A DNA stretch of 64,000 nucleotides from Halocafeteria seosinensis (lineage: Eukaryota > Sar > Bigyra > Bicosoecida), in NCBI GenBank assembly GCA_001687465.1, contig LVLI01000194.1:186001-250000 (forward strand). Direction: 5' to 3'. Each line of letters opens with the position of its first letter. The first letter of the stretch is position 1. The position numbers were made by a program, and so were the translations under genes. The notes under the pieces are model-generated. The model did no database searches, had not been told where the DNA came from, and saw only the letters and a program-made list of their open reading frames with translations. Positions 34,461-47,016 of the stretch are shown here, piece after piece.

Positions 34461-37400
34461 ATGGACAACAAGATAGAGGGAGGCGAGCAGACCACAGAGG
34501 CCACTTTTTCATCGCCAGCAGCTGCCACTGCTAGCAGTGGTGTAGGGAATCCGGCGTCTACCACCGCCACTTCCACATCAGTGGCACCGTCACCTTCGTC
34601 GTCTTCCTATACAGGAGACTCTTCGAGCTCATCGTCGGACGAAGAGGATGGAGATGATGATGGGACTAAGTCCATCCGAAGTTGTAACAGCAGCAGATCT
34701 TCCACGGACAATGCAGTTGGTCTTGATCAGGTCGTTGTAATCCGCGACTTCCCCTCGACAATGGACCGTGTTTCGTATGGGCAGAAAGTGCACAAGGATA
34801 AAGCCGAAGATCTGCACGTTGTCGTAAAAGAGACCCCTAAACTGAAAATTTACTACGTGAACACGATGCCAACTCCGAATTCTGTGCTATATGGCTCCGC
34901 AGTTGAGTGTGGAGATGTCTTCATGTCGGTTAATGATGTGAGTGTTGTCGGCCCGAGTGGACAGGAAATCAACGTTGCCATGACGAAAGATAAAACTTCT
35001 TTAAGTCTGCGTATGCTACGAGGAAAGCCCCTGCAAAAGCCACTGTTTGCAGCAGAACATATAGGAAAGAAGGAGGCCACGAAAAACAGACAGTATCCAT
35101 TCCTAGTCGAGCAAGCAATTGCTCAAGATGCCAGCGGAAATCATGTCGCAAACATCTTAGTGCTCTCTGGAATCGCTAGTGTATCGTGCACTAAATACGA
35201 ATTCCTCGGACAGGAAGGAAATAGCGATGGTATGTTAGCTAATAACCTTTCCTTTCTGCACTGCTTTCTACGTGTAGATCTCCCAACGTCATCACCTGTT
35301 TTTCTCAGATGCGTTTCCTAAAATTGGTGATATCCTCTTAGCAGTGGACGGGACTTTAGTATTGAACTGGTCTGCTGAATCGTTTTACGAGTTGGTAGGT
35401 GCCCATCTGAGAGCGCTGCAAGTCATGGCCTGAACGTAACGCTAAGCCCTTGTGACCTGTCTGCAGCTCTCTGGAAAACTGATGATTTCGGAGAGAGTGA
35501 ATTGTATTTATGCGCGTTCTTCCAACTTGAGCCGGGTGCCGAAGGGAAATATGTCTACTAGTAACATTGTCACTTCGAGGGCAGTGACGTCCGCCCCCTT
35601 AAACTTGCAGCCCCAATCGATGTTCCAGCGAGTGAGCTCCTCATCTACCCCGGCGACCCGCGTTTTGAGACCCCCGGCCCCGTCTTTTCAGAGCTCACTC
35701 CTCGTAGCGCCCGGCAGTTCCGTGGCCGTTCGACATAATTTTGGATCAATCACTGAGGCTTTGAATGTCTCCTATGTGGCAATGCTGCTCCAGAAACATA
35801 GAATTGGTGACTTTGGGAAAGACCGAGCCGTTGATTGCTGGAGATATGACGTCGCTGGCGATGCAGGAAGCATACGGGATGTTAACACTCTGAGGGATTG
35901 TTCCTTGTGGAAAGATGCCTTCCANCAAGAGAGATTTAACCGCCGTTTAAGAGTGTTACGGGATCTTAAGGCGAAGACACTGAAGAAAATATCTGTGGTA
36001 ACTGATTATATTTCGCATTCAAGTGAAAAACTAGGTTTGCAACCTCCAAATGACTCTCTTAACTTGTTGAACAGCCAGTTGCAACACTTGTTCAATAGAA
36101 GCAAGAATTTCTTAACAGCGTGCCGTTCCGACAGCGATCAGTCTCCTAGAAGCTCTGGAAAGCTTTCCACAAAGGAGAAAACAATGTTGGTTACGAGAAG
36201 CGCGCAGGCTAGAAGAGGGCTAATGATGTCAATTCAACGGCGATTAAAAGACAGACTATCCCGAAAGAGCCGTAACGCTACTTCTAATGAGACCGAGACG
36301 TCTAGCAAATTGAAAGATGATCGGGCTGTCGGAAAAGAAAAGTCATTTTTGCAGATGCTTGGTGGTAGATGGTTTGTAAATCCTAGCCCTCGTATATCTG
36401 ACGCTATTCCTGCACTAGTGACGTGGCCAGATATTGCGTTTGCGCGGCTGAAACCTAGTATCTATCATAGCTCTACAGCGTCTCCGGAAAGTCGATTAAA
36501 GTCGAAGGTTCTACGAGATATTCCCGACACAATCCTCAAGTTCTTTACTGAAGATTCCGCTAGAGGCGATTGGTTCTTTACTTCCAAAGGAACAGGCCAC
36601 CATGTGATGAGATCGTTGATTGGTCTAGAAGAGCATACAATCGACGGCGATGAGGACTATAGAGAAATGAGCCGTTGGACGGCTCGTTTGGAAGGATTGT
36701 ATCCCACACTGTATATATCGGCAGCTGGCCTTGCAGCGTGTATGAGGATACGCCTCAATCCAAGTGTCACTGCGGTACTCCTGGGATCAGGTTACGCATT
36801 TAGCTTTCTTCCTGGACCGAACTGTCATTTGCTGTCCTATCCCAAACGCTACACTCAGGATGTCACGTACTTTTGTGAACAAATATGGCCGGCCCTAACA
36901 GGTTACCCGGTGCAGCCACCAAATACGCGAATTTACCTCCACGCACAGGATACATGGTTTTCGGTTTGTCACCACTGTGGAGCATTTGTCAACAAGAAAT
37001 CCGTTATCGGAGAGCCTATTGGTCAGGACACACGATTGCTATGTTCATTTTGCTCCATTGACGGGCTTATCGAGGGGCTTTTGAGAGCGCAGGCGCTTCA
37101 GCTCGTAGCTTCTCTAATTTGTGGTGCCGTGATGGTGATCGCGGAGGAGTTGTCGCGCCTGTTTCACCTTGTTCGCAACAACGAGTACGATCAACGCGCC
37201 GCGTGGATTCTTCCTGATTGGTTCCGCGCGTTCCTTATACAGGCAGAAATGCACTCATTCAATGCTCTTGCTTCTGTTGATGGCACTAGTACCAGTTTCG
37301 ATGCGCTGAGAGCAAGCGTTGAGACTACGACGGATTCTTGGAATGAAGTGAAGGCAAAGTACCATGTCGGTAGCGGGGAAGATCCAGGAGGTGTTGACCT

Positions 37401-40400
37401 GACGAAATTGTGGGACATTTTGAAGTCAAAATGCGGCCTCAAAGATGACATCGATCAACGGTCCTTTCTTGAGTGGATGAAACCCTGTGCCTCGCGCGTG
37501 AACCCGAACACTTGCCTACACGAGCTCTTTTCAACGTTTGAGCGTATGAACTCCAATTTCGGCGCCTTAGATAAAGGAAATACTATCGACCGCGTACATG
37601 TCCCACTCTTAACAGTGTTGCCCCCCGAAGAAATCGTTGCCTCTGCGGGTGATTATCTTCGGTATGTGCCCCTCGCTGCGGCAGTCCTTTGCGTCCTTCC
37701 GCGATCACTACAAACGCAGTTGCTGCGAGGCTCAGTCCGTGATCTTGGGCGAATTTTTGGCTTAACCGAAGATGACGCCGACGATATTCTAGAGTGTTCG
37801 AATTCAGTTCAGGTACCGAAAATCCGTAGTGATAGTAAGAGGGCCGAGGCTAAAGGTAGTATCACTCTTCCTCCTTTCAGTTTATGGCACACTTGGGACA
37901 TACGCTCCATTTCTAGAACTTTGGACGACCTCATTGGAGCAGAGGAGAGTCTCGTTTCTCCTCGCTTTGTGGTTCATGCATTACCCCGAAAAACGACGTG
38001 CCTTATGATGCAACTGTACGTTATGTCATCGCGAACAATCTCGTCCATTGCTGGACAGTACTCTCCCCTCCGGAAAGGGTTACCCTTACGAGACTCGTCT
38101 GACAGTTTTGCACATGGTACTTTTATGGGTATGAAACTTGGTGAAACAATGTACGCCGTTGATATTGCTCAACGTTTGTCCAAACGTGCACGGGAGCGCT
38201 TTCTTCTGGAAAAGATCAAACAGTACGGTTCCCCCTCTAAGAGCGCACTAGAGTTAGCCGATAGTATAACGGATTCTGCGGTTCCTATGCTTTCAAAGGA
38301 GACGACCAGAGCTGATGTTAAGAGCGTTTTGGAATGCTCATCAGCACCCGTTAGAGCTAACTCTACAGGACCTGAAGCATCGACCTCTTCGAAATCCGTT
38401 TTCCTGGTTGATGCGTTTGTAGATATACTGAAAAACGAAGCGGAGCGGCAGGGAAGAGGTCTGACTGGGGAAGAAAGAAGTCTGCTGCGCACTGCTCTTT
38501 CTGCAGAGTTTGTTGAGGGAAGAAAAAGACGATCTAGCTACGAACGGATGGTGACAAGATTGGCAAAGACTGTCACCAGCTTCTGTCAAAATACCGGGGT
38601 TCCGGCTCCCACGAAACCGTACAGCACCCCAGAGCAACTTAGTATCAACTTTGGAGATATTGTACACGATCGAAGTCGGTGTGCGCCTCCCGTAACAGGG
38701 ACCCCCTCGGATAACAGTTCTGCAACGTCGGGAAGCAATCCTGAAGCTTCCATCTTTGCTGTAGGTAATGACTGTGTTCCAACAATACGTGAATTGACGC
38801 GGTACCGGCGCTGGAACTTCCGGAATGTTTCGCAAATGCTCTCTTCGTGCTCATTTGACTCAAATTTTGGCTTGCTTGGAGCCCCGTCCGAAAGGCAGCT
38901 GAAGGGATTTTCCTGGCATGCTCCGCTGCAGAAGAGCAGCGTTGAGCCGTCACCCATGTTTTCTTCTAGTGATGATATCACGGTAGCCTTAGCGCATTTC
39001 TTCTCAGCTGACTCTGTAGCTAAGGATGCAGCGTGGCCGTATGAAGTGGCTACGGCAATTAGTCGTAACAGTGGATCGAGTCAAGACCCATCAGACAGCA
39101 GTGATGATAACCCAAGTGCCCCAGATCCTTTTTCTGTGGCGTCTCAGCTCATTCGATTGGTTGACTCGTTAAGCGGCGCAGGGCGTCACGCTTATCGGTG
39201 GCATCGGTATCTTGTTCCTCCACCAAGAGGAGCTCTGGATAGCGGGACAATACACTTGAAGCCGGGTACTAGTGCAAGCCTTATTGAAAGGGATGACGAC
39301 GAGTTCGAAAACTTCGGCTTCGGCGATAAACCACTGTGTAGCGAGCGGGTGGCCTCAAGGGCTACTATTCCGTCCTTCTTAAAGATCAGCACCAGCATTG
39401 TTGCCGAAAATGGTGACGTAGTTTCAGCGAAGAGTAGGGAAGAAACCGAGTTAAGTAGACTTGACGGCCGCATTCGTTCGATGTTATCTCATTATGGGTT
39501 TGAATTGAGCGAGGAGAAACTTCAGCAGGCTATGAACACCGTCTGGAAATGCCGATTCAACTGTCCTCCAGGCTGGTGGCAAGACTCCAGAAACAACGAG
39601 GACAGTGAAGATCGCGAGTGCGAATCCCCTGCCTGTACTCAGCGAGCAAAATTATTTAGCAAGTTTTGTAGTGCTCGCTGTGGATTCATCACTGCGAGTC
39701 TTCGACTGGCCGCCGCAACAAGGAGTGCCAACACTGTGAGTGAACAACGAGTTGTAGAGAAGAACGGATCCAAAACACCCGCTCCTGTTGTGGGCCGAGT
39801 GACCCACACTGGAACACCCACGCCTTCGACTACGGATGATCATCTGCTGACTACGATGGAAGAATTGAAGAGAAGACTTACTACTCTGCAGAAAATGCGC
39901 GATATACTAAACGAACATTTTTTGAGCCTGTCCAACCGGGAAGCAGTGCAGCCCCTTCTGAGCGACTCTATAAGCGACGAGCGTTTTGCAGACGTAGATG
40001 GATACTCCAATATTCTAGACACTCCGTGGAATACAAGACGTACTCCTCGAGTAAACCGATATATGCTTGATGTTCTTGATGTTGCAGACGCGGTGAGCGA
40101 GGTGGGTGCTAGGAAACGTATGAGAAGGAGCGTTACGAGCAACAAGAAACGTCCGCGCCGCACGGCTGCTTCGTCCCGGCAGCGTAAGAGGAGAAAGAAA
40201 GATGACGAAAGTGAAAGTGGTTCTGAGTCTGACTCCGAATCGGTTATTTCTGAAACCACATCCAAGAACGGCACTAAGGATGGGCACTCTACCTCTCAGC
40301 GAAGCTCCAAGAGTGAAAAGAGTCTTGGGACCATTAAACGACCGGTGGCGAAAGATCCTTCCTCTGTCCAATACGTTGACCACAGCTTTTCCTACAGGGC

Positions 40401-41004
40401 ATGGCTACGAGAGCACTATCACGTGTTATACACCAGCGGTACCTTAGAGTCCGGTATGAATGGTTTGCAGTCTCGTATATCTCTAGAAGACGCTTACTCT
40501 CTGCCTAATGAGGCGCATTTACCTTGTGTTGACATTCCTGATCGCTCATGGCTCTGCCAGGATGTAATGCGCTCTGATGTCACAAAAAAGTTTATACCCT
40601 GTGGATTTCCCACGATGGCTGCTCTTAAGGGCGCCCTCGGAGGAGATAGCAGAGATGGATATTTTAAGCATTCTTCTGAAGTACATGTCAATACCTCTCC
40701 ACAAGGAAACAGTTTGAATCCTCACACTTCAATGATGACTCAGTTGGCTGAACTTGCAAGTGAGAGAGGTGACTCTAAGGCCATGGATGGCAGCGCAGAA
40801 GTTACGCAATCCAAGCTCGCTGAGCTTCTGGCGTACGACAGCAACATCTGCATGATTCGACGCGGTGAATGCCTAGCTCATGCCTCTTGGGATCAGACTG
40901 TGTCCCGGCAAATTGAGGTTGAGGAACGACGTTTGGCAACACAGTTGGAAGCTATCGCTGTGGACGTTCTGCGTCGTCGGAGTATTGTCGAGGGGCAGTT
41001 GTGA
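34461..41004 (+). CDS. Giant PDZ-domain and zinc-binding protein, novel architecture
   Basis: Three exons join in phase: 34461-35229, 35309-35394 and 35467-41004, giving about 2130 residues. The N-terminus is Ser/Thr-rich with an acidic patch (SSSSSDEEDGDDDG). Two PDZ-like units follow: one with ECGDVFMSVNDVSVVG, one with PKIGDILLAVDGTLVLNW, which continues across the second intron as FYELLSGKLMISERVN. The main body has a CxxC pair (SVCHHCGAFV, LLCSFCSIDG), a possible zinc ribbon. Near 39600-39700, CESPACTQRAKLFSKFCSAR followed by CG and a coiled coil resembles the C-terminal zinc element of CFP1/Spp1, a COMPASS subunit. Late basic and acidic tracts (KRPRRTAASSRQRKRRKK, ESGSESDSES) suggest a nuclear protein. 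An ambiguous base lies at 35925. A two-gene reading is possible but less consistent. Confidence 0.7.
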
Positions 41005-41514
41005 TCAAGTTCGTCAAACCAATGCTTCAGTTTGTGATTTTCCTTCAAACGCTTATCGCAACCAATGAAACAGTAAGCTTGCCCTTGTGGTTGCTTGTCC
41101 GCACAATATCATGCGTCAGACGATTTTCGGTATCTACCCAATAACTTTCAGTGCATGGAGCTTCCCATACGGCTAACAGAGGAAAGTGGACGAGTACTAC
41201 CCTCCCACGTATCCCTGTAGGACGTATCCCTGTAGGGTTTAGCTTCCTTGTGTGGTTGAAGTTTCTGTGAAGATTGGACAAAAAACTCAAATTTTCGATT
41301 CCTCGCCCTATCTACAGGGTCATCTGCGTTGATTGTTTTGTCATAAGTGCCACTTTGTTTCTGAAAAGCGTATTTTGTAATTAAACAGCGTACCTGGAGT
41401 GTATTTAACTTGTAGGGTAGGAGTAATTGAGCCCTGAAAGCGCAAAATCCAGAGTTTCAGTTCCTCTAGTTATCTTTCAATTCCTTCCCACACAGTACTC
41501 CGCAGTCGTCCAAA
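41005..41514. other. Intergenic, with a 15-bp tandem repeat
   Basis: Sequence between two genes in the same direction. The unit ACGTATCCCTGTAGG occurs twice in tandem at 41207-41221 and 41222-41236. Nothing else assignable. Confidence 0.6.
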
Positions 41515-42426
41515 ATGGAGCTTTACAATGATGAAGACGACATTAGATACTCTTTTGCACTTACTATGACAAACTTTCTAGATGATGACAAAGAAAACAG
41601 AGCTATGGATCCACAAAACGAATTTTGTGAAGATGACCAACCTAGCGAGGAATCGAGGATCACGGAGGGGAATCATGAAGAAAATACTATCGCAATAGCA
41701 CCCTTATCGACGCCTCTTATTTCAATAACGAAAATACTGTTCACAGCCACGAAGATAGGGCTTCCCGCACCGACGGAGAAGGTGTTGAATATCAGAGGCA
41801 CTGAAGTGTTCCAAGCACTCGTCCGCGGGGAATTGACTTTTAGAGTGCTCCGTCAACATAATAGAACGCATCCCAAGACACTGGGAGTCATCGACCAAAC
41901 ACCTTTTAATGCCAGTTTGAGGTATATTCAAAAACTACTGGATACCGCAGAAACACCGTCTTGGATCACTCGGCATATACTTCAGCTCCTCACCGACTGT
42001 AAGGACGATACAACCGCACTACAACGCGAAGACGTCATCGGATTCCTCATCCTTCTGCGACACGTTGTCTGGGATATTTGGGGACAGATACATGTACACG
42101 ATCCCTACTGTCATCCAAGAGTGGATGACACTGTCCGAGATATGCTTACTTCAGCCATACATGCAACTTCCAAAGAGCTAGCCGGATTCCTTGAAACTTG
42201 GAGAGTAAGAAGTTGGAAGACTCATTTAGAGAGAATAGCAAGAGAAGCAGGATTCCTTCCAATTCCTCACACGAACCAGCAGTTTAAAGTAAACCATGGG
42301 AGTAAAGCTATCAATACCGAGGAAGTTGAGAATCCTCAAAGCAAAATGATCATGATGGAGCCAGGGCGTCGATCTCCACGTTTGAAGTCGCCAACTACGA
42401 AACATCCATGTACTCCCACATGGTGA
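41515..42426 (+). CDS. KEN-box protein, unrecognised; possible cell-cycle regulator
   Basis: Single exon, 303 residues, starting MELYNDEDDIRYSFALTMTN. An acidic N-terminus carries DDDKENRAM, a textbook KEN box, the degron read by Cdh1 for ubiquitination by the APC/C. The middle is helical (ITKILFTATKIGLPAPTEKV, EDVIGFLILLRHVVWDIWG). RxxL sequences (for example RHILQLL) could act as D-boxes. The tail carries SP/TP sites for CDKs (GRRSPRLKSPTTKHPCTP). Degron plus CDK sites suggest periodic destruction in the cell cycle; that is inference. It resembles no family I can name, and short disordered regulators such as securin or sororin cannot be assigned by eye. Confidence 0.7.
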   Translation: MELYNDEDDIRYSFALTMTNFLDDDKENRAMDPQNEFCEDDQPSEESRITEGNHEENTIAIAPLSTPLISITKILFTATKIGLPAPTEKVLNIRGTEVFQALVRGELTFRVLRQHNRTHPKTLGVIDQTPFNASLRYIQKLLDTAETPSWITRHILQLLTDCKDDTTALQREDVIGFLILLRHVVWDIWGQIHVHDPYCHPRVDDTVRDMLTSAIHATSKELAGFLETWRVRSWKTHLERIAREAGFLPIPHTNQQFKVNHGSKAINTEEVENPQSKMIMMEPGRRSPRLKSPTTKHPCTPTW

Positions 42427-42676
42427 GGAATAGGTAGATAGTTCATATGTTAAACAAATTTAACTTGTTGGGGCAAACGAGGGTACTATCGGCATTTGAG
42501 TTTATAATACACACGAACAGCGATTGACAACAACAGCAATACCCGGATTTCGTGTGAAGTTGATCGAGGCGTCTACACGCAGCAACATAGAAGAAAGGAC
42601 ACAAGGAGAAGTATAGATAAGCCGTCAAGTGCTTCGTTAGTTATCGGCTTTTGGAGAATAGGTGGGATAAAGCACT

Positions 42677-44750
42677 ATGTCAAGTTCTGAGGAGCGCCCC
42701 CAGGAATGGGAGAAGTGGCTTGGAAGCTACGCTGCGGATTACGCTGCTGAGCACTCCATGTTGGTAAAGACGAAAGATTTCGCCCATTGGACTCCAGTTG
42801 GATTCACATTGCTCCCGCGTAAGGTAAGACTGGCCACCAGGGGACTTTGGACTGTGCCGACGGTATCATGTGGTGGTGTGGCTGGGTTCAGGTTTCTAAG
42901 GAATGCTATAGCCAAATGATGTCCTTGGCCGAACCTTTCAATCTTCTCGTGGATCGCGTCAGCAGGGATCACTCATGGCTCTTCCATACACTGGAGAGGT
43001 AAGGAGGGACTTCAGAGATACTGTTCACTATTTTTTCACCATCGCCAATTCCCCTGACAGAGCGGCTGAAGTGGATGAGTTTACCAAGAACTTACTAAGT
43101 ATCGCAAAGCGAGTTTCACGAGAAGGAGTTACTCAAGTATGCTGGCAGTGTTACGAAACTATTTAGCAAGCAAACTTTTGAAACTGGATCGGGTTATTTT
43201 CATCGATACAGCCAATCAACCTTGGGATCCACAGGTCAGACTACATGCTTCACTACAATGCCGGTACAGCGGAAGAGCGTCCATTGCAGGTACTATGCTT
43301 GATAGTCAACTCGATATGAGGGCAACATGGAGTTTGCAGTATTTCCTGCGATTCATTAAGATTGCAGGTTGAGCTGAATACCATCGCAGCTTCGTTTGGC
43401 TGCCTCATGACGAAATTATGCCAGTGGCACCGACATGTGCGTGAGCGGTTTTCCAGAGACTTTAACGAGATCAGAACCCATTTTGAGAAGGGCACCCTGG
43501 AAGAGAATAATGTCGTTAAAGAAATAGCTGGAGGGTTCACCGCAGCTAGAAAAGCATACGGAAGTGGAAGCTCAGAGTAAGTGAGCGCACATGTAGCACC
43601 TCCCGTCCGGAACACTTCACTCGTTCTGCAGAACTGCGATCTTGTTTGTCGTCCAGACCACGGAGAGGAATCTAATGGACCAACGGATATTAGAACATGA
43701 ACTGCACAACGAATACGCGATTCCTTGTCTTCGGTATTCGCTAAAGGAGTTACACCGTTTAGCGACGTTCGAAGATGGAAGGCTGATCCTTCCTGGAAAC
43801 GGAGGCAGTAGTCGAAAGTACGAGGTATCAGTAATATATTATCGCGCAGGGTAAGAATATAGGCTTGATAAGTTTTATCTTGTGGACGTGCGACTGTAGG
43901 TATTTGGGTTATAATTTCGCAGCTATTCCCCGGCTGACTACGAAGACGAAGCATGTTGGGAAATCAGGTATCAGCTGGAGCGTAGTCGTGCTATTAAGGT
44001 AGGAGGATGTCGATTCATCGCAACATACTCCTATATATGTTTGCTATTCCTTCCTGCGACCTTTCGAGCAGTGCCCGAACATCTTCTATCAGCTTGTCGG
44101 AGCCAAGAAAGTGCAGCAGGCGTTAGCGCAGAGAGAGACCCTTAGCAAGTTCATGGAAGAATCGTACCTCTCTCCCATGATGAATAGCTTTGCCGGGCTA
44201 TGGGGGTTGGGCGAAAACGAACAGGATGCAGGCACAGTATGTAATTGCCAGATAACATAGCTGTACAACCAAAGGAAGGGTTATGCCATTATTTTTCTGC
44301 TTTTTCAGACCGAGGCGATTGCGAGCGCAATCAAAAATCCGTCTTCCTACGTCTTGAAACCGCAACGGGAGGGCGGTGGCAATAATCTCTGGGGAGAGGA
44401 GATATCTAATGCCCTCAATAACTACAGTTCAGCCGAGCTGGCAGCCTATATCCTGATGGAGGTAAGGATATCATTGAGCAGCTTCATCATTCGATGTGCT
44501 ATCATCCCCTGGTCTATTCTTGCAGCGAATACGGCCTCGAGCTGAAACGGTATCGATGATACGAGACGGCAGTGTCAGTTCCGCTTCTGCAATATCTGAG
44601 GTCGGCATTTTCGGTATATACCTCGCAGGAGAGAGTGATATCATCTTGAACCACCCGGGAGGGCACCTAATCCGAACAAAAGGTGAAACAGTAGACGAAG
44701 GCGGAGTCAACACGGGATTCGCTGTTCTGGATTCTGCGCTATTGGGCTGA
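42677..44750 (+). CDS. GSS: Glutathione synthetase (eukaryotic type)
   Basis: ATP-grasp ligase that joins gamma-glutamylcysteine and glycine to make glutathione. The start is [20 protein letters not shown]. In order: [29 protein letters not shown]-type helix, [13 protein letters not shown] (substrate binding), [24 protein letters not shown], then the ATP-binding [23 protein letters not shown] follows, and [15 protein letters not shown] is near the end. The protein ends VLDSALLG. About nine exons with short introns. Two more thiol- or folate-linked enzymes are absent from the window, so there is no clustering by pathway. It is convergent with the ARL16-like gene, with stops 85 nt apart. Confidence 0.94.
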
Positions 44751-44835
44751 ATGGTTCGTGTCCGATTGCTCCTTCTCGGCCTTTCCCTCGCCATATACTT
44801 CCACGATATCCGATTCATTAAGTCAACTCTAAGTG

Positions 44836-45633
44836 TTACCACACGCACCATTCGTATACTGGGCCAACATTGTTCCCACTCAGATTGCTCACTTCGATAA
44901 TTTCTATAGGAGCCTTGACATAGCCCAATTCCTGAAGATCATTCAAACGGGCTTCCTCCGAAATAAACGTTTCCGTCATTCGGTGAGGGCAATCGCTGCA
45001 AGATATTAGACCCCCTACGTACAAGGGAATGTTGAAATACATTCATGTAGTCCCATACTTCTTGCTTAAGACTAACAAAAGCGGCACATGTTGCATGTTG
45101 CTCCCTTGACAGAGCTCATATAATCGCGCAATGCTTTGTCCCAGTTGAGGTGGGTTGGCTATGTCCACCACGAACTGCGCACCACGTGCATAACTATAAT
45201 TGCAGTTAATTCCCCTAGGAATTCGCCAAACCACGTACAATGATTTTGTTGGCACTCTCTACATAGTCCGGCCACAGTGTATGCAAGCTTCCTCCCACTT
45301 CTCGTATACAAACAGTCTTCCTCTTGGTTTTCAAAAAATCTACCTCTTGTCCAGACTGCATCATTAGAACCACGACATATCTATCTGCTGCTGTTAGTAC
45401 ACAACAGACTTCTTGCTTACCGTCGGCATAGTTTCTGTCGGCACGAATTCCTCCGTCTTCGCCCCTACATGCTGCGTCCTCTTCCGATGGTGGTCTGTGG
45501 GCAAGCAAACATGCATGTACACACGCTCACGGGGGCTACGGCTTGGAGACACTATACCTTTGAGTCTTTGCACCAGGAGGGATTTTCCTGTTCCGGGACA
45601 CCCTAAAATCAGGCATTCTGAATCCGTCGCCAT
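44836..45633 (-). CDS. ARL16: ARL16-like small GTPase
   Basis: ARF-family GTPase with the unusual ARL16 sequence features. The start is MATDSECLILG at 45633. The P-loop is GCPGTGKSLLVQRLKG. Switch I is ETMPT with the conserved Thr. The usual WDxGG of switch II reads IREVGGSLHTLW, as in ARL16 (RELGG). VVDIANPPQLGQSIARLYEL and the nucleotide-binding region LLLVLSKSDCP (in place of NKxD) follow. The C-terminus is EVSNLSGNNVGPVYEW. There are five or so short exons. I infer the joins; family assignment rests on the P-loop and REVGG motifs. Confidence 0.72.
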
Positions 45634-45882
45634 CGTCTCTCCCTGTTGAGTTTGCTCGTCATAACACACCGACAAATCTATCGCGTTACACCTTATACAA
45701 GCCTGCCGTCTGGCCGTGCCGGGGCTGTGGAAGACCCTCTCAGGGTGGGTTGTTGAAGTACTGACTACTACCACCATACCGGTATATTACTGCATAGATG
45801 ACGGCCACCACATGGTATTGTCATCTACCACTGGGTACTAGCAAAATAAACCCCGAAATAGATAGGTAGGTAGTTGTGGTCA

Positions 45883-46953
45883 ATGAGTGGAACTCCCGGA
45901 CGCTTACCACCGGCGGTGGTTTGCTACATTTGTGGACGACAATATGGAACCAAGTCAATTGACGTACGTACAAAGCATTTTTATCCACGCTTTTCACTGA
46001 TGTATCTCAAGGAATTGATGGCAATGAGGAATGACTGCAGATTCACATCAAACAGTGCCAGAAAAAGTTCCTGCAACAAGAAGCGCATAAGCCCAAGGGG
46101 CAAAGGAGACCGTTGCCGCAACCACCTTCGTCTTTTCAAAGCAATGGTGGTGGGGGCGTCCAAGGAAGCCCCGGAGGACGCCCGCAAACTGCCCCACAAG
46201 GCAATGGAGCGACGGGTTGGTCCCCTGCTGAACTCCAAGCTCGCAACGAAGCGGCGATGAAGACGTTCAACGAAGAGAGCTTGCAGAAATGTGAGAACTG
46301 GTACGTCCATGGGTAGAGTTACCCGTCATCTTTGCTCATCCAGAATTTACTTTACCGAGCGCTGCAGCGGGCGAACCTTTCTACCTGATAGGTTAGCAGT
46401 TCACCAACGCTCATGCACTGCGGAGCGAGCAGCAAAATCTATCGAAGAGATGAAACGAGGAGGCGGTACGGGAGGAGCTGTAGGTGTAAGTTGTGTAGTT
46501 AACATTCCGTTTATTTTTAATTAATGTGGGTAGCACTTAAGCGTACAGGCCAAGGCAGTGTATTCGCCTCCTAGGCCTAGTACCAGTTCAAGTGGACGAA
46601 GTCCCTCGAGTAACCAACGAAGCAGACCTCTTAGTAGCAGTGCCGGCGCTGGTTCAATTAAATCACTAAAACAACATTCAACTCACAAAGACCCATCAAA
46701 TGAAGATCTGTCGAGTGGAAGGAAAGAATTCGGCGCCCTCAGTATTAGTGAATCCAAGCCAGAACGATCCTCCCCGATTGACAAAGCGTCTCCTGCTCGC
46801 TCCGGGGAGGATTTAGAAAAAGATAGGCTGTGGTCAATCGTCGAAGTCATTGAGGGCAGGCTAGAAAGTGGGGAGAAAACATTGGTTCAACTAGCCAGAC
46901 AGCTAAGAGAAACTCGAGAGGCGGTAAATTCGCTGAAAGAGATGATCCGATGA
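45883..46953 (+). CDS. C2HC zinc-finger protein (ZC2HC1-like)
   Basis: Two C2HC fingers of the ZC2HC1/ZNF474 type. The first, CYICGRQYGTKSIDIHIKQC, is assembled across the first intron. The second, [20 protein letters not shown], is almost identical to the family consensus. Both fit C-x2-C-x11-H-x3-C. A Gly/Pro/Gln-rich linker separates them, and a Ser-rich region with a final helix (EDLEKDRLWSIVEVIEGRLE) ends SLKEMIR. The start ATG 45883 (MSGTPGRLPP) is the only one in frame. Proteins of this type occur in cilium-bearing lineages among others; a role here is not known. Its 3' end is 63 nt from the OTUD3 stop. Confidence 0.85.
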
Positions 46954-47016
46954 GGGTTCTCGACATCCTGACGGTAGCCGAAACCCCTGTATACTTGATA
47001 AATAATGCAACCCAAC

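Noticed and set aside
35551-41004. Separate gene starting at the ATG at 35551
   Set aside because: The splice at 35394/35467 joins the PDZ exons to this frame in phase and completes the PDZ fold, so one gene is the simpler reading.
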